Below, in pieces: positions 1-7,375 of a stretch of 10,654 nt of DNA. The stretch is from Alphaproteobacteria bacterium. Its GTDB lineage: Bacteria; Pseudomonadota; Alphaproteobacteria; Rhizobiales; Aestuariivirgaceae. The stretch is from the NCBI GenBank assembly GCA_005884715.1, contig VAZZ01000191.1, forward strand, positions 7,385 through 18,038. Direction: 5' to 3'. The position numbers and the translations under genes were made by a program. The notes beneath the pieces are model-generated. The model had not been told where the DNA came from. It saw nothing but the letters and a program-made list of their open reading frames with translations, and did no database searches. Each line of letters opens with the position of its first letter. Position 1 is the first letter of the stretch.

Positions 1-508
1 CAAAAAGTGCCAGGACACCGATCGTAAAACCCGAGAGCCAGACGAGGATAAGGGTGCTGGTGGAATAGCCCCTGGACGCAGGCTTTGGCGCGGCCATGCT
101 GGATTTCTCACGTTCGCGGGCAATCAGTCGGTGAGCGATCTGCCGCTTGATCCGGTCGGCCATTTCGACGCGATCAGCGGTCTCGAGCAGGGTCTGGCGC
201 CCTGCCGGTCCGTCCTGGACCAGCCGGTAGGTCCTGGGATCAGGCGCCATGACGACCGAGGTGATGAGATCTATCCACAGCCGCCGCGGATCGCCCGGCA
301 CCAGAGCCAGGTCGACGAAGGCGGCTGCATCGGCATTTGCGAGAACCGCGGGCGCCAGGTCGTCTTTCAGCACCTGGAGGCGCAATGTCTGGGCATCCCT
401 GATATCGAGAACTGCCTCGAAATGGGCTGCCTCGGCCAAGCGAGCTTGGCGCAGCGCCCCGTTCAGGCCCTGATCTCCCGGCAATCTCGTCGATATGGGG
501 GAAACCAC
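1..508 (-). CDS. Conserved-looking hypothetical protein with C-terminal membrane segment, cut by left edge
   Basis: An open frame reads leftward from a GTG at 508 and is still open at base 1, giving 169 codons. An in-frame TGA lies directly upstream of the GTG, and a GGGAG ribosome binding site sits 8 bases before it, so the start is well fixed. The product begins MVSPISTRLPGDQG. It continues as an acidic, helix-rich soluble region (residues about 15-75, with DLALVPGDPRRLWIDL near 70-85), then DPRTYRLVQD and a charged helix ending in AHRLIAREREKS. After a Pro/Ala/Ser linker the final visible residues (YSTSTLILVWLSGFTIGVLALF) are a membrane helix. The architecture is a cytoplasmic domain anchored by a C-terminal segment. 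I do not recognise a named domain; from memory similar short proteins occur in Rhizobiales. It diverges from the deacylase gene across about 100 bases. Function unknown. Confidence 0.72.
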   Translation of the reverse strand, partial: MVSPISTRLPGDQGLNGALRQARLAEAAHFEAVLDIRDAQTLRLQVLKDDLAPAVLANADAAAFVDLALVPGDPRRLWIDLITSVVMAPDPRTYRLVQDGPAGRQTLLETADRVEMADRIKRQIAHRLIAREREKSSMAAPKPASRGYSTSTLILVWLSGFTIGVLALF

Positions 509-611
509 TCAAAATACTCCCGAACCATGAACAAACTGTGCCAAAATCGGCCGGAATTCGACTCGCTTTCCGGTTCTTTGCCCATCCTGCAACTCCCGCA
601 CCAGCAGCGCC

Positions 612-1100
612 ATGACCGATTTGGACAATCCACTGCCTTCCAATGCGCAACGCGTTGCCGAAACGGCGCGCGAGCTTGGTCTTTCGCCCGAAATCGTCAC
701 CATGGCGAACAGCACGCGCACCGCCGAGGAAGCCGCCGCCGCCTGCCGTTGCGACGTTGGCCAGATCGTCAAATCGCTCGTCTTCCGTGGGGCGACTTCC
801 GGCACCCCTTACCTGCTTCTGGTTTCCGGCAAGAATAGGGTGAACGAACGGGAAGCCGCGAAAGTGATCGGCGAGGCTCTCGCCCGTCCGGATGCCGCTT
901 ATGTGCGCGCCACGACGGGCTATGCGATAGGCGGCATACCGCCCTTTGGCCACGACATCGCGCTCAGGACGTTCATCGACGCCGATCTTCTCGACTATGC
1001 CGATGTCTGGGCGGCGGCGGGAACGCCACATTGCGTGATGCGGCTCAACCCCAGGGATCTGCAAGCCAAGACCGGCGCCGTGACAATATACGTCTACTGA
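612..1100 (+). CDS. YbaK/ProX-family aminoacyl-tRNA deacylase
   Basis: This 162-residue protein has the single-domain length of the YbaK/EbsC/ProX family. These cytoplasmic enzymes hydrolyse mischarged aminoacyl-tRNAs in trans, such as Cys- or Ala-tRNA(Pro). Visible family marks are the QIVKSLVF strand, with the conserved lysine at residue 54 (the position of the functional lysine in YbaK). Others are the strand YLLLVSGKNRVN (67-78), the glycine/proline loop GYAIGGIPPFGH (103-114) and the C-terminal VWAAAGTPH (132-140). Which mischarged tRNA it edits cannot be told from the sequence. The ATG at 612 gives the normal family N-terminus, but no strong Shine-Dalgarno site precedes it. The gene stands alone: it diverges from the left-edge gene and its last 7 bases overlap the end of the convergent gene 1094-1810. 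Confidence 0.9.
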   Translation: MTDLDNPLPSNAQRVAETARELGLSPEIVTMANSTRTAEEAAAACRCDVGQIVKSLVFRGATSGTPYLLLVSGKNRVNEREAAKVIGEALARPDAAYVRATTGYAIGGIPPFGHDIALRTFIDADLLDYADVWAAAGTPHCVMRLNPRDLQAKTGAVTIYVY

Positions 1101-1810
1101 GTTTTGACCGGCTGCGCCGTGCCGCCGCAGACGGTCGGCAGCGGTGCATCGCCGAACCACAATTCAAATGTATTCGGCCGCACTTTCTTGGCACCATCCC
1201 AGATCGTGGTCAGGTTGACAACTTTGAGCTCGAGGCCAAGGCTTGCGAACATATTGGCGATGCCTTGCCCGCGCTCCATATCGCTGTCTTTCAGCACCCG
1301 CAATTCATGCTGCTTGCCGTCCCAATTGACCTGCGCGATGAGGGGTACCGAGACCTGCGCGCGATCGGCATCCTTGAGCGACAGCAGCATGGTCGAGATG
1401 CAGGCACGCTGCTGGTCGGTCACAACATGGACAAACAGGCGGCTTGGCAGGCGTTCGAGCGCCTTGCGAAACGTCTCGGCGACGGCCGGATTCTCATCTG
1501 AAGCCTTCATCAGCGCCGATTCCATCAGCGGCAGCATCTGCTTGTCGGAAGAGGAATTCGCATAATCGAGCTGCGCCGCAACGAATTCCACCGGTACCTT
1601 GTCGTTCTTGAGCAGATATTCAAGCATGGCGATGCCGAATTTGCGCTTCTCGCTATTATCATCGCTGACCAGATCGATCATGGTTTTGAGATCGTTCAGA
1701 TTCTGCTGCCAGCGCGTGTAATAGAGGCCAGTTCCGGCAACCGTCAGCGGTATCATGACGGTCGCCAGGACCTGGACCATGATATCGCGCATGGGTCGCG
1801 ATGTGGACAT
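1094..1810 (-). CDS. Membrane-anchored hypothetical protein
   Basis: This 238-residue protein starts at ATG 1810, with GGAG placed 7 bases upstream. Residues about 9-30 (from DIMVQVLATVMIPLTVAG) form one uncleaved-looking membrane helix. A helical region follows (35-120, with NSEKRKFGIAMLEYLL) that could be a helical-repeat or coiled segment. A C-terminal alpha/beta region (about 124-222) reads RLFVHVVTDQQRACIS, then ELRVLKDSDMERGQGIA, and ends FELWFGD. That alternating pattern resembles, from memory, an unnamed domain at the C-termini of some bacterial caspase-like or membrane sensor proteins; this is a weak recollection. The bulk of the protein is hydrophilic and lies on one side of the membrane. 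It has its own likely promoter with two operator-like palindromes (1870-1928), and its stop overlaps the stop of the deacylase gene. Function unknown. Confidence 0.8.
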   Translation of the reverse strand: MSTSRPMRDIMVQVLATVMIPLTVAGTGLYYTRWQQNLNDLKTMIDLVSDDNSEKRKFGIAMLEYLLKNDKVPVEFVAAQLDYANSSSDKQMLPLMESALMKASDENPAVAETFRKALERLPSRLFVHVVTDQQRACISTMLLSLKDADRAQVSVPLIAQVNWDGKQHELRVLKDSDMERGQGIANMFASLGLELKVVNLTTIWDGAKKVRPNTFELWFGDAPLPTVCGGTAQPVKTQ

Positions 1811-1869
1811 TGCGATGCTCCATAGAGCCTTGGGTCGAATCGATCCAAACGGGACAAAAAGGCTCGATT

Positions 1870-1899
1870 AATATACCTGGAGCGCTTCCTTATCACCAA
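1870..1899 (-). promoter_or_regulatory. Candidate sigma-70 promoter for the gene at 1094-1810
   Basis: On the minus strand, TTGGTG (plus 1894-1899) is followed after 18 bases by TATATT (plus 1870-1875), a 5-of-6 match to the -10 consensus. Transcription would begin near 1862, leaving a leader of about 50 bases before ATG 1810. One operator-like palindrome lies in the spacer and a second lies upstream of the -35 box. The call rests on pattern matching only. Confidence 0.45.
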
Positions 1900-1928
1900 G
1901 GTCGAGTAACTTTGACGGGAAGCGCTCC
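1879..1928. repeat. Paired operator-like palindromes (LacI-type)
   Basis: GGAGCGCTTCC (1879-1889) and its exact inverse GGAAGCGCTCC (1918-1928) are separated by 28 bases. Each copy is itself almost palindromic around AGCGCT, the CG-centred layout of LacI/GalR-family operators. The two centres are 40 bases apart, close to four helical turns, which would let two dimers bind the same face. The first copy sits between the -35 and -10 boxes of the candidate promoter, where binding would repress. The same arms could instead form an 11-base stem in RNA, but with a 28-base loop that is less likely to be the purpose. Confidence 0.5.
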
Positions 1929-1946
1929 AAATCTCGGACGCTTGCA

Positions 1947-1971
1947 CCACCGTATTGCGGCGGAACGGTGG
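1947..1971 (-). terminator. Hairpin downstream of the six-gene operon
   Basis: CCACCGT (1947-1953) pairs exactly with ACGGTGG (1965-1971) around an 11-base loop. It lies about 35 bases beyond the stop of the last operon gene. There is no U-run after the stem, so it may be a 3'-end stabilising hairpin or a weak terminator rather than a classic intrinsic terminator. Confidence 0.3.
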
Positions 1972-2004
1972 CCTGTCTTAGCGCGCCTGGCGATTTGCTA
2001 AAAT

Positions 2005-3042
2005 TCACCCTTGTCCTGGTTCGGAAGCGCCGATGCGGCTCAGTAAATAGGCGGTGAGCGGCGGAATGACGACGCACATCCCGAGATAGCGCGCCAGCTG
2101 ATGCGCCCCGACATAGGCCGGATCGAGATTGAGCGCGAGCGCGATGACCGTCATTACATCGAGGCCGCCCGGAGCAAAGGCAAGCAAGGTCAAAGTGAAT
2201 GGCAGGCCCGCCAGTAGGCTCGCGATGGCCGCGCCCAGGACGGAGAGCGCAAGAGCAATGCCAAATCCGGCAAGCCCGTCGCCCAGGCAATGCCACAGTT
2301 CGCTCAGACTGAAATCCTGGAAGCGGCTGGCCAGTGACGTGCCGAGGATCACATTCGCCAGGATGAGAACGGGCGGGGGAAGTGCGCCATGCGCAATATC
2401 TCCGATATAGAAGGCGGCGCTCACGAAGATCGAGCCGATGAACAGGCCGGCAGGCACGCGCAGTCTTTCGAGCAGGAGGGCAGCACCAGCGCTCGCCACG
2501 AGCACGAGGGCGATCTGCCAAAGCACGGGATTGGACGCCGCAGCCATAGTTGTGGGTTGCGGCGACAGGCTGTTGATGACGATCGGCAAGGCGGCAACGA
2601 GAAAGAACAGCCGGATGCTCTGCGCGATGATCACCCTGCGCATGTCGGCATTCGCATCATCTGCCAGCGCAACGACCAGACCGAGGGCGCCCGGCAGGCT
2701 GGAGAACAGCGCATCGGTCGCGGGCCAGCCGCGCACCCGCCGGTAAAACGCATAGCAGGCGCTGGTCACGACCGCGACCGTCACTGCCAACATTCCGAGG
2801 CTGAGTGGCCAGCGCACCGCCCCGGTCAGTGTTTGCATCGTGACACTGCTGCCGATCTGGACGCCGAGGATGATGAAGGCCAGGCTTCTGAAAGGGACCG
2901 GCACGGAAAGCTTCGCCCCGAAGAGCACGGCGAGGATGGCCGCGATCATGCTGCCGGCAAGCCAGGGTGCGGGAAGATGCAAGAAGGCGAACAAGGCGCC
3001 ACCCAGGGCGCCAAGGCCAAGCGTGAAGAGGATGCGGATCAG
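2005..3042 (-). CDS. AbrB-family integral membrane protein (CTG start proposed)
   Basis: A very hydrophobic protein of about ten membrane helices with the internal duplication of the AbrB membrane family (sometimes labelled 'putative ammonia monooxygenase'). In 345-residue numbering, the first repeat carries LFAFLHLPAPWLAGSM (17-32) and SSLPGALG (114-121). The second carries AFAPGGLDVM (288-297) and DPAYVGAHQLAR (307-318), both family hallmarks. The biochemical role of the family is unsettled; transport or regulation has been suggested. The first conventional start, TTG at 2994, would remove the conserved first helix LIRILFTLGLGALGG. No ATG, GTG or TTG lies between it and the in-frame stop upstream. 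A CTG at 3042 overlaps the kinase TGA in a CTGA junction and has AAGG 8 bases before it, giving the normal family length. I therefore prefer CTG with translational coupling. It is the last gene of the operon. Confidence 0.85.
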   Translation of the reverse strand: MIRILFTLGLGALGGALFAFLHLPAPWLAGSMIAAILAVLFGAKLSVPVPFRSLAFIILGVQIGSSVTMQTLTGAVRWPLSLGMLAVTVAVVTSACYAFYRRVRGWPATDALFSSLPGALGLVVALADDANADMRRVIIAQSIRLFFLVAALPIVINSLSPQPTTMAAASNPVLWQIALVLVASAGAALLLERLRVPAGLFIGSIFVSAAFYIGDIAHGALPPPVLILANVILGTSLASRFQDFSLSELWHCLGDGLAGFGIALALSVLGAAIASLLAGLPFTLTLLAFAPGGLDVMTVIALALNLDPAYVGAHQLARYLGMCVVIPPLTAYLLSRIGASEPGQG

Positions 3043-4481
3043 AACAAGGGCCTTAGCGATGCAAACACTTGGCGATATCGCCGATATGCATTCTCATAGG
3101 CTTCCCGATGCTGGGCAAGCGGCAAAGTTATGTCGGTTACCGGATTGAGCGCGCGGACCGCCGCGCTGATATCATCGATGCGGCCGGCCGCCTTGGCGGC
3201 AAGGAGAGCCGCGCCAATGGCGGACGTATCGCTATGGAGCGGTGTTTCCGCCGGCACGCCAACAAGATCGGCGCGGATCTGCTTCCACAGAGCGCTGCGG
3301 GCGCCACCGCCGACGATGCGCAGGGCTTCCGCACGGATACCAAGCTCCCTCGTCCGGTCGAAGACATCGCGCATCGCGAAAGCAAGACCTTCAAGCAATG
3401 CCCGCGCCAGGTGCTGGACGCCATGCGAGGGGGTGAGGCCATAGAAGGCGCCCCGCGCCGAGGCGATCCATTCGGGCGCCATCGCGCCGGAAAGTGCGGG
3501 AATGAAGGTCACCCCGCCGGCGCCCGGCGGCGCGTCCCCGGCGAGCATCGTCAGCTGCTCGAAGCTCGCAAGCCCGAAGGTGTCGCGGAACCAGACGAGG
3601 GCACCGCCCGACAGCCAGCCGGGATTCTCGATGTAGTACTGGCCGCCCATGAAGGCATGGGTCTCGACCAGCCGGCCAGGATCGATCACCGGCGAGGGAT
3701 GCAGGGCGCCTGTTACTTCCGCTGTTCCGATCACATTGATGAAGGGTCCGGCATCGACCAGCCCGGCGCCGATCGCTGAGGAAAAATCATCGCCGGTGCC
3801 GACCGCAACCGGAATACCTGGGTTGAGACCGGTCAGCGACGCACCGGCGGCGGTTAGGCTTCCGGCAATGGCAGACGCATCCATCGCGCGCGGCAGTTCG
3901 TCGGCGGTAATCCCGAAAGCATCGAGCAAGGCTGTGTCGTAGGCCTGCGCCTTCAAACCGTAGACCATGCTGGTCGAGGCTGTTGCATGATCGATCGCAT
4001 CAACGCCGGTGAGGCGCGACACCATATAGGACACCGGCACATGGAATTTCATCGCCTGCGCCACCGCCGGGACATTCGCCTTGAGCCATCTGATCTTGGC
4101 GCCGAGATGCGTCGCATCGAGCACGACACCGCAGATCCGATGCACCTGGTCGGCATCGATGCCGCCGATATCGGCCCGCCGGTCCATCCAGATCAGGCAG
4201 GGATGGAGCGGCACGCCTTGCCGATCGACGGCGATGCAGCCATCGAGTTGGCCGCCAAGGCCCAACGCCCTGACTTCATGGGCCTTGCACTTCGCCAGCG
4301 CCATAGCGCCATGGATGGCGGGCGCCAGCGCCTCTTCCCACAGAAGCGGATCCTGCTCCGCCCATCCGGCTTTGGGAAAGCTCGGCTGATAGGCGATCGC
4401 CTCCTCGCCGATGATTTTCATCTCGGGCGACAGCACCACCGCTTTGAGGCTTTGCGTGCCGATATCGATGCCGACGATCAT
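3039..4481 (-). CDS. FGGY-family carbohydrate kinase (xylulokinase-like)
   Basis: At 480 residues this has the normal length for FGGY kinases, two-domain cytoplasmic enzymes that phosphorylate sugars or polyols with ATP. The N-terminal phosphate loop is GIDIGTQS (4-11). The substrate region has LGGQLDGC (75-82) and WMDRRAD (98-104). The likely catalytic base is D231 in GTGDDFSSAIGAG (228-240). The C-terminal ATP site has RIVGGGARSALWKQI (388-402). Overall it is closest to xylulokinase. Yet the usual xylulokinase GQMHG motif is GQLDG here, so a different ketose or polyol is likely and I assign no gene symbol. Its ATG overlaps the stop of the DeoR gene by four bases (ATGA), and its own TGA overlaps the proposed CTG of the AbrB gene. 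Beside a dehydrogenase acting on polyol phosphates, it probably commits the substrate to the pathway. Confidence 0.9.
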   Translation of the reverse strand: MIVGIDIGTQSLKAVVLSPEMKIIGEEAIAYQPSFPKAGWAEQDPLLWEEALAPAIHGAMALAKCKAHEVRALGLGGQLDGCIAVDRQGVPLHPCLIWMDRRADIGGIDADQVHRICGVVLDATHLGAKIRWLKANVPAVAQAMKFHVPVSYMVSRLTGVDAIDHATASTSMVYGLKAQAYDTALLDAFGITADELPRAMDASAIAGSLTAAGASLTGLNPGIPVAVGTGDDFSSAIGAGLVDAGPFINVIGTAEVTGALHPSPVIDPGRLVETHAFMGGQYYIENPGWLSGGALVWFRDTFGLASFEQLTMLAGDAPPGAGGVTFIPALSGAMAPEWIASARGAFYGLTPSHGVQHLARALLEGLAFAMRDVFDRTRELGIRAEALRIVGGGARSALWKQIRADLVGVPAETPLHSDTSAIGAALLAAKAAGRIDDISAAVRALNPVTDITLPLAQHREAYENAYRRYRQVFASLRPLF

Positions 4482-5272
4482 GCGGCGATGCCGGCCTTCC
4501 CCAGTTCGGCGATCCTGAGTTCGACCGCCGCCTCCGCCATGGCGAGCACCAGCGTGTCATCCGGCCGCGCATCGGTGATCAGGCCGTCGATAGCGCCGAG
4601 CTGGCAGATCGTGGCGAATTGCGTGATGCCGGCCTTGGTGTGATCGGCCAGAAGATAGACCCGCTCGGATCTCTCGATGATCTTGCGCTTGACCGCAACG
4701 CCGGCTGAATCCGCATCGCTGATCTCCTTTGCCGTGAAGCCGCCGGCGCCGATAAAAGCGAGATTAGCGTGATAGCGGTCGAGGAAATCGAGCGTCTCGG
4801 GGCCGAATACGCCTTCTTCGGTGAGTCTCAGATCGCCCGGACACAGGAGAACGGAAGCGGTGTCGGATTGGCCGATAATGCGCGCCACGCCGATCGAGTT
4901 GGTGATCACCTTGAATTCGATCGGAAGCTGCGCCAGCACCTTCGCCAGATGTGCGGTCGTCGAGCCGGCATCGATGATGAGAACATCGCCCGGCTTGACC
5001 AGACCCGCGGCATGGAGGCCGATGCGCTCACGCTCGGCGACATAGGTCTGCGCCCTCGCCGCAATGCCCGGTTCATCGGTCAGTGCCCGCATCGCCGCCC
5101 CGCCATAAGTCCTGGCAAGCAGGCCCCGCTCGGCAAGGGCATCGAGATCGCGCCTTATCGTCTCCGTCGTGACATCGAACTCTTCGGCGAGATCGGAAAT
5201 GCGCACCGCGACCGTCGTATTGAGACGGGTGACGATGCGGTCCTGTCTTTCGCGCTTGGACAGTCTATCCAT
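4478..5272 (-). CDS. DeoR-family transcriptional regulator
   Basis: This 264-residue regulator has the standard DeoR layout. An N-terminal winged helix spans about 5-60 (KRERQDRIV, then VRISDLAEEFDVTTETIRRD and GLLARTYGGA). A sugar-phosphate isomerase-like sensor domain follows, with DAGSTTAHLA near 100, CPGDLRLTEEGVFGPE near 145-160 and DADSAGVAVKRKII near 185. Such proteins usually repress carbohydrate genes and release DNA on binding a phosphorylated sugar. An upstream in-frame ATG at 5320 would add 16 residues unlike the family. ATG 5272 gives the usual MDRLSKRERQ start, has GGAAG 6 bases upstream and overlaps the HAD gene end by only 8 bases, so I chose it. Lying inside the operon, it probably autoregulates; candidate operators are at 8063-8098. 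Confidence 0.9.
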   Translation of the reverse strand: MDRLSKRERQDRIVTRLNTTVAVRISDLAEEFDVTTETIRRDLDALAERGLLARTYGGAAMRALTDEPGIAARAQTYVAERERIGLHAAGLVKPGDVLIIDAGSTTAHLAKVLAQLPIEFKVITNSIGVARIIGQSDTASVLLCPGDLRLTEEGVFGPETLDFLDRYHANLAFIGAGGFTAKEISDADSAGVAVKRKIIERSERVYLLADHTKAGITQFATICQLGAIDGLITDARPDDTLVLAMAEAAVELRIAELGKAGIAA

Positions 5273-6077
5273 GGCGAGCTTCCAAAAGGGCCTTGGCAAA
5301 TTCGGCAAAACCATCACCACCCTCCGCCCGCGTCACGTAGCGCGGCAGATGCGTCATGATCGCCTTGTAGGGCATGACATTGGCGACGCCGACCGAGTTC
5401 GGAAAAAAAGCGAACATCGGGGCATCATTGGGGGAATCGCCGGCATAGACAATATGCCGGCGCTCGGCATCCGTATCGATCTCGAAACACTCCCTCAGCA
5501 TGCGCCTGGTCATGGTCAGCTTGTCGTGGCGGCCGAACCATGCGTTGACATGGATGGAGCTTATCTTGGCGACCGCGCCTTCGGCCTCGAAAGCGTGCCT
5601 GATGCGCTCGGCCGTTTCGAGCGGCAGGGCCGGCACGTCCTCACGGAAGTCGATCGCAATATCGATCTCGCGATAGGCTTGGTCGGACGCGATGGCGGTG
5701 CCAGGGAACTCCTTGAGGATGCGGCTGGCGAGCTTCTTGAGCTTTTCGTTGTTCGCCTGCCGCTCGTCCACCGGCTGTCCGTAGACGCGCAGCATCTTGC
5801 GGTTCTTGTCGTCGTAGCGGAAATAGAATGCGCCGTTCTCGCCGACAATCCCATCGACCGGCCACATGCGGGCGATATGATCGCACCAGCCCGCTGGCCG
5901 CCCGGTGATCGGGATGGTCACAAGGCCCACCCGATGCAGGTCTTCCAGCGCTTTATATGCGCTGGCCGGCAGGCGGCCATGCAAGGTCAGCGTGTCGTCA
6001 ATATCGGTCAGAACGGCTTTTACCGCCCGAAGGTTGGGTGCGGCAAACGAGGCGAGCGGCAATAGTGTCTCAGTCAA
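5265..6077 (-). CDS. HAD-IIB (Cof-type) phosphatase
   Basis: A 270-residue HAD-superfamily hydrolase with all four motifs. Motif I is DIDDTLT, with nucleophile D25 and acid/base D27. Motif II is T58 in IPITGRP. Motif III is probably K186 in RHDKLTM, and motif IV is GDSPNDAPMF (213-222). The large cap between motifs II and III (about 75-180) marks the IIB or Cof type, which dephosphorylates small sugar phosphates in the cytoplasm. The start is TTG 6077, which overlaps the upstream dehydrogenase stop as TTGA. The reading is consistent with tight coupling, and no nearby ATG gives a better start. In this operon it could remove phosphate from a pathway intermediate or detoxify a dead-end phosphate ester; the substrate is not predictable. 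Confidence 0.88.
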   Translation of the reverse strand: MTETLLPLASFAAPNLRAVKAVLTDIDDTLTLHGRLPASAYKALEDLHRVGLVTIPITGRPAGWCDHIARMWPVDGIVGENGAFYFRYDDKNRKMLRVYGQPVDERQANNEKLKKLASRILKEFPGTAIASDQAYREIDIAIDFREDVPALPLETAERIRHAFEAEGAVAKISSIHVNAWFGRHDKLTMTRRMLRECFEIDTDAERRHIVYAGDSPNDAPMFAFFPNSVGVANVMPYKAIMTHLPRYVTRAEGGDGFAEFAKALLEARHG

Positions 6078-7372
6078 TCAATCAGCCTTTCCGGTTCCAG
6101 GAGGCCGGAATCGGCCGCAAGGTCGAGGAAGGTATAGCGGTTCCGAATTTCGCGCGCATGCAGGATCGCGTCGGTGAAAGCCGCGCGGGACAGGCCGATC
6201 GCCGAATAGCGCCGCGGCGCATCGACCTTGGCCAGAGCCTTTTCGATCTCGGCGGAAGGTCGCCGCACCAGTTCGATCTCGCTCTTGAGACGCGGCCAGA
6301 TCGCCTTGAGCCGCTCGTTCAATCGTAAGGCTCGTTCGCTATCCGCCACTTTTGGCTGGATGTCCTTCCAGCAGGCGAGGCCGACCTCATCGCCGAAATG
6401 CGACCTGAGCGATCCGGCGCTGAGCTTGCTCGCGCCGAGTTGCGGTGGCACGTCCCGCGCCAGGATTCCATCCTGGAGTTTCGCCATGACGCCCGTGGTG
6501 ACGGCGATCTGCTCGCCATGGAGCGCCGGCTCCCAGCCTAAGGGCGGCATCATCTCGATATGATGGCTGATCAGATGCTCGCCCTGGCTCGCGGGATAGG
6601 AACCGCCGCAGATCGTCATGCCGAACCCAGAGAGGAGCAGGATCTGGATCAGGCAGCTCAGAGCGGCGCGGTCGCCCTTGAGGAGTGCGGCGGGATCCGC
6701 GACCAGCTGGTTCTCAAGATCGGTGATGAAGGCGAATGGGGCTGAGCGGTAGGTCTGGCCCAGAAGCCGGCTCGACAGGAGCCAGTCGACCTGCGCCGTC
6801 GACCGGCAGATCGCATCGCCGAAGCCCGCCTGGATGAGCCGCGTCGGGGCTTTCGCCAGCACATCGAGATCGACGAACACGCCATCGGGCGAGATCGCGG
6901 CCAGCGATTTCTTGTGGCCATTGACGGTGATCGCCGCGTTGACAGAGGTATAGCCGTTCATCGAGGGAGCGGTGGCGAAGACGGCACAGCGCTTGCCCTG
7001 CCGGGCGGCGGAATATTTGGCGAGATCGCAGATGCTGCCCGAACCCACCGCGATATAGGACCCGGCGCGCTCGCCTTCCTGCATCACGCGCCCAGCCGTC
7101 CTGTCATCAGGATGCGGGCGCTTGCCGAGCCTGATCGGGATGATTTCGCTCAGAGGCGTCAGTGCCGCCTCCACCCGGTGTCCCAAGGCGGCATGGGTAT
7201 TGTCGTCGGAAACAATGGCGAAAGGCCTCGGCAGATCGAGTGCCTTGACGAGATCGCATTCGCAGCCCGCAAGCGTCGGTTCGATCACCAGCGACTTCAT
7301 CGGGACATGCAGGACCTCCCCCGTATCAGGATCGCGATACGTCCCGTCGAGTAGCTTTCGCAAATTGTCCAT
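6074..7372 (-). CDS. sn-Glycerol-1-phosphate dehydrogenase-family oxidoreductase
   Basis: This 432-residue protein belongs to the iron/zinc-type polyol dehydrogenases, nearest to sn-glycerol-1-phosphate dehydrogenase (archaeal EgsA, Bacillus AraM). The nucleotide site reads AVGSGSICDLAKYSA (108-122), followed by TAPSMNGYTS (134-143). The metal ligands are apparent as D186 in AGFGDAICR, H266 in GEHLISHHIEM and H285 in LHGEQIAV. Family members oxidise or reduce the C2 position of a phosphorylated polyol with NAD(P). The C-terminal 100 residues are helical, as in the family, and the protein is slightly longer than AraM. ATG 7372 follows the previous gene's stop by 3 bases, with GGGG about 8 bases upstream. 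In this kinase and phosphatase context a catabolic polyol-phosphate role is more likely than ether-lipid synthesis. Confidence 0.9.
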   Translation of the reverse strand: MDNLRKLLDGTYRDPDTGEVLHVPMKSLVIEPTLAGCECDLVKALDLPRPFAIVSDDNTHAALGHRVEAALTPLSEIIPIRLGKRPHPDDRTAGRVMQEGERAGSYIAVGSGSICDLAKYSAARQGKRCAVFATAPSMNGYTSVNAAITVNGHKKSLAAISPDGVFVDLDVLAKAPTRLIQAGFGDAICRSTAQVDWLLSSRLLGQTYRSAPFAFITDLENQLVADPAALLKGDRAALSCLIQILLLSGFGMTICGGSYPASQGEHLISHHIEMMPPLGWEPALHGEQIAVTTGVMAKLQDGILARDVPPQLGASKLSAGSLRSHFGDEVGLACWKDIQPKVADSERALRLNERLKAIWPRLKSEIELVRRPSAEIEKALAKVDAPRRYSAIGLSRAAFTDAILHAREIRNRYTFLDLAADSGLLEPERLID

Positions 7373-7375
7373 TGA

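Noticed and set aside
528..545. Sigma-54-like TTGGCAC on the minus strand before the GTG at 508
   Set aside because: The GC element expected ten bases after GG is TC, so the invariant part is missing.
551..573. CCGGAA/TTCCGG inverted repeat before the deacylase gene
   Set aside because: Six-base arms in GC-rich DNA are common by chance, and no promoter boxes align with it.
131..838. Plus-strand frame of 235 codons
   Set aside because: It crosses the left-edge gene, the divergent promoter gap and the deacylase gene. Its composition is typical of an antisense shadow.
240..1160. Long minus-strand frame of 306 codons overlapping the deacylase gene
   Set aside because: It is antisense to the clear YbaK-family gene and in a different frame from the left-edge gene. 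Its product is Arg/Gly-rich with no family pattern.
1811..2001. Short frames on both strands in the gap before the operon end
   Set aside because: No ribosome binding sites or protein-like composition. The stretch is better explained by promoter, operators and hairpin.
5273..5320. Upstream ATG extension of the DeoR gene
   Set aside because: The added residues do not match the family N-terminus and would enlarge the overlap with the HAD gene to 56 bases. The internal ATG has a better ribosome binding site.
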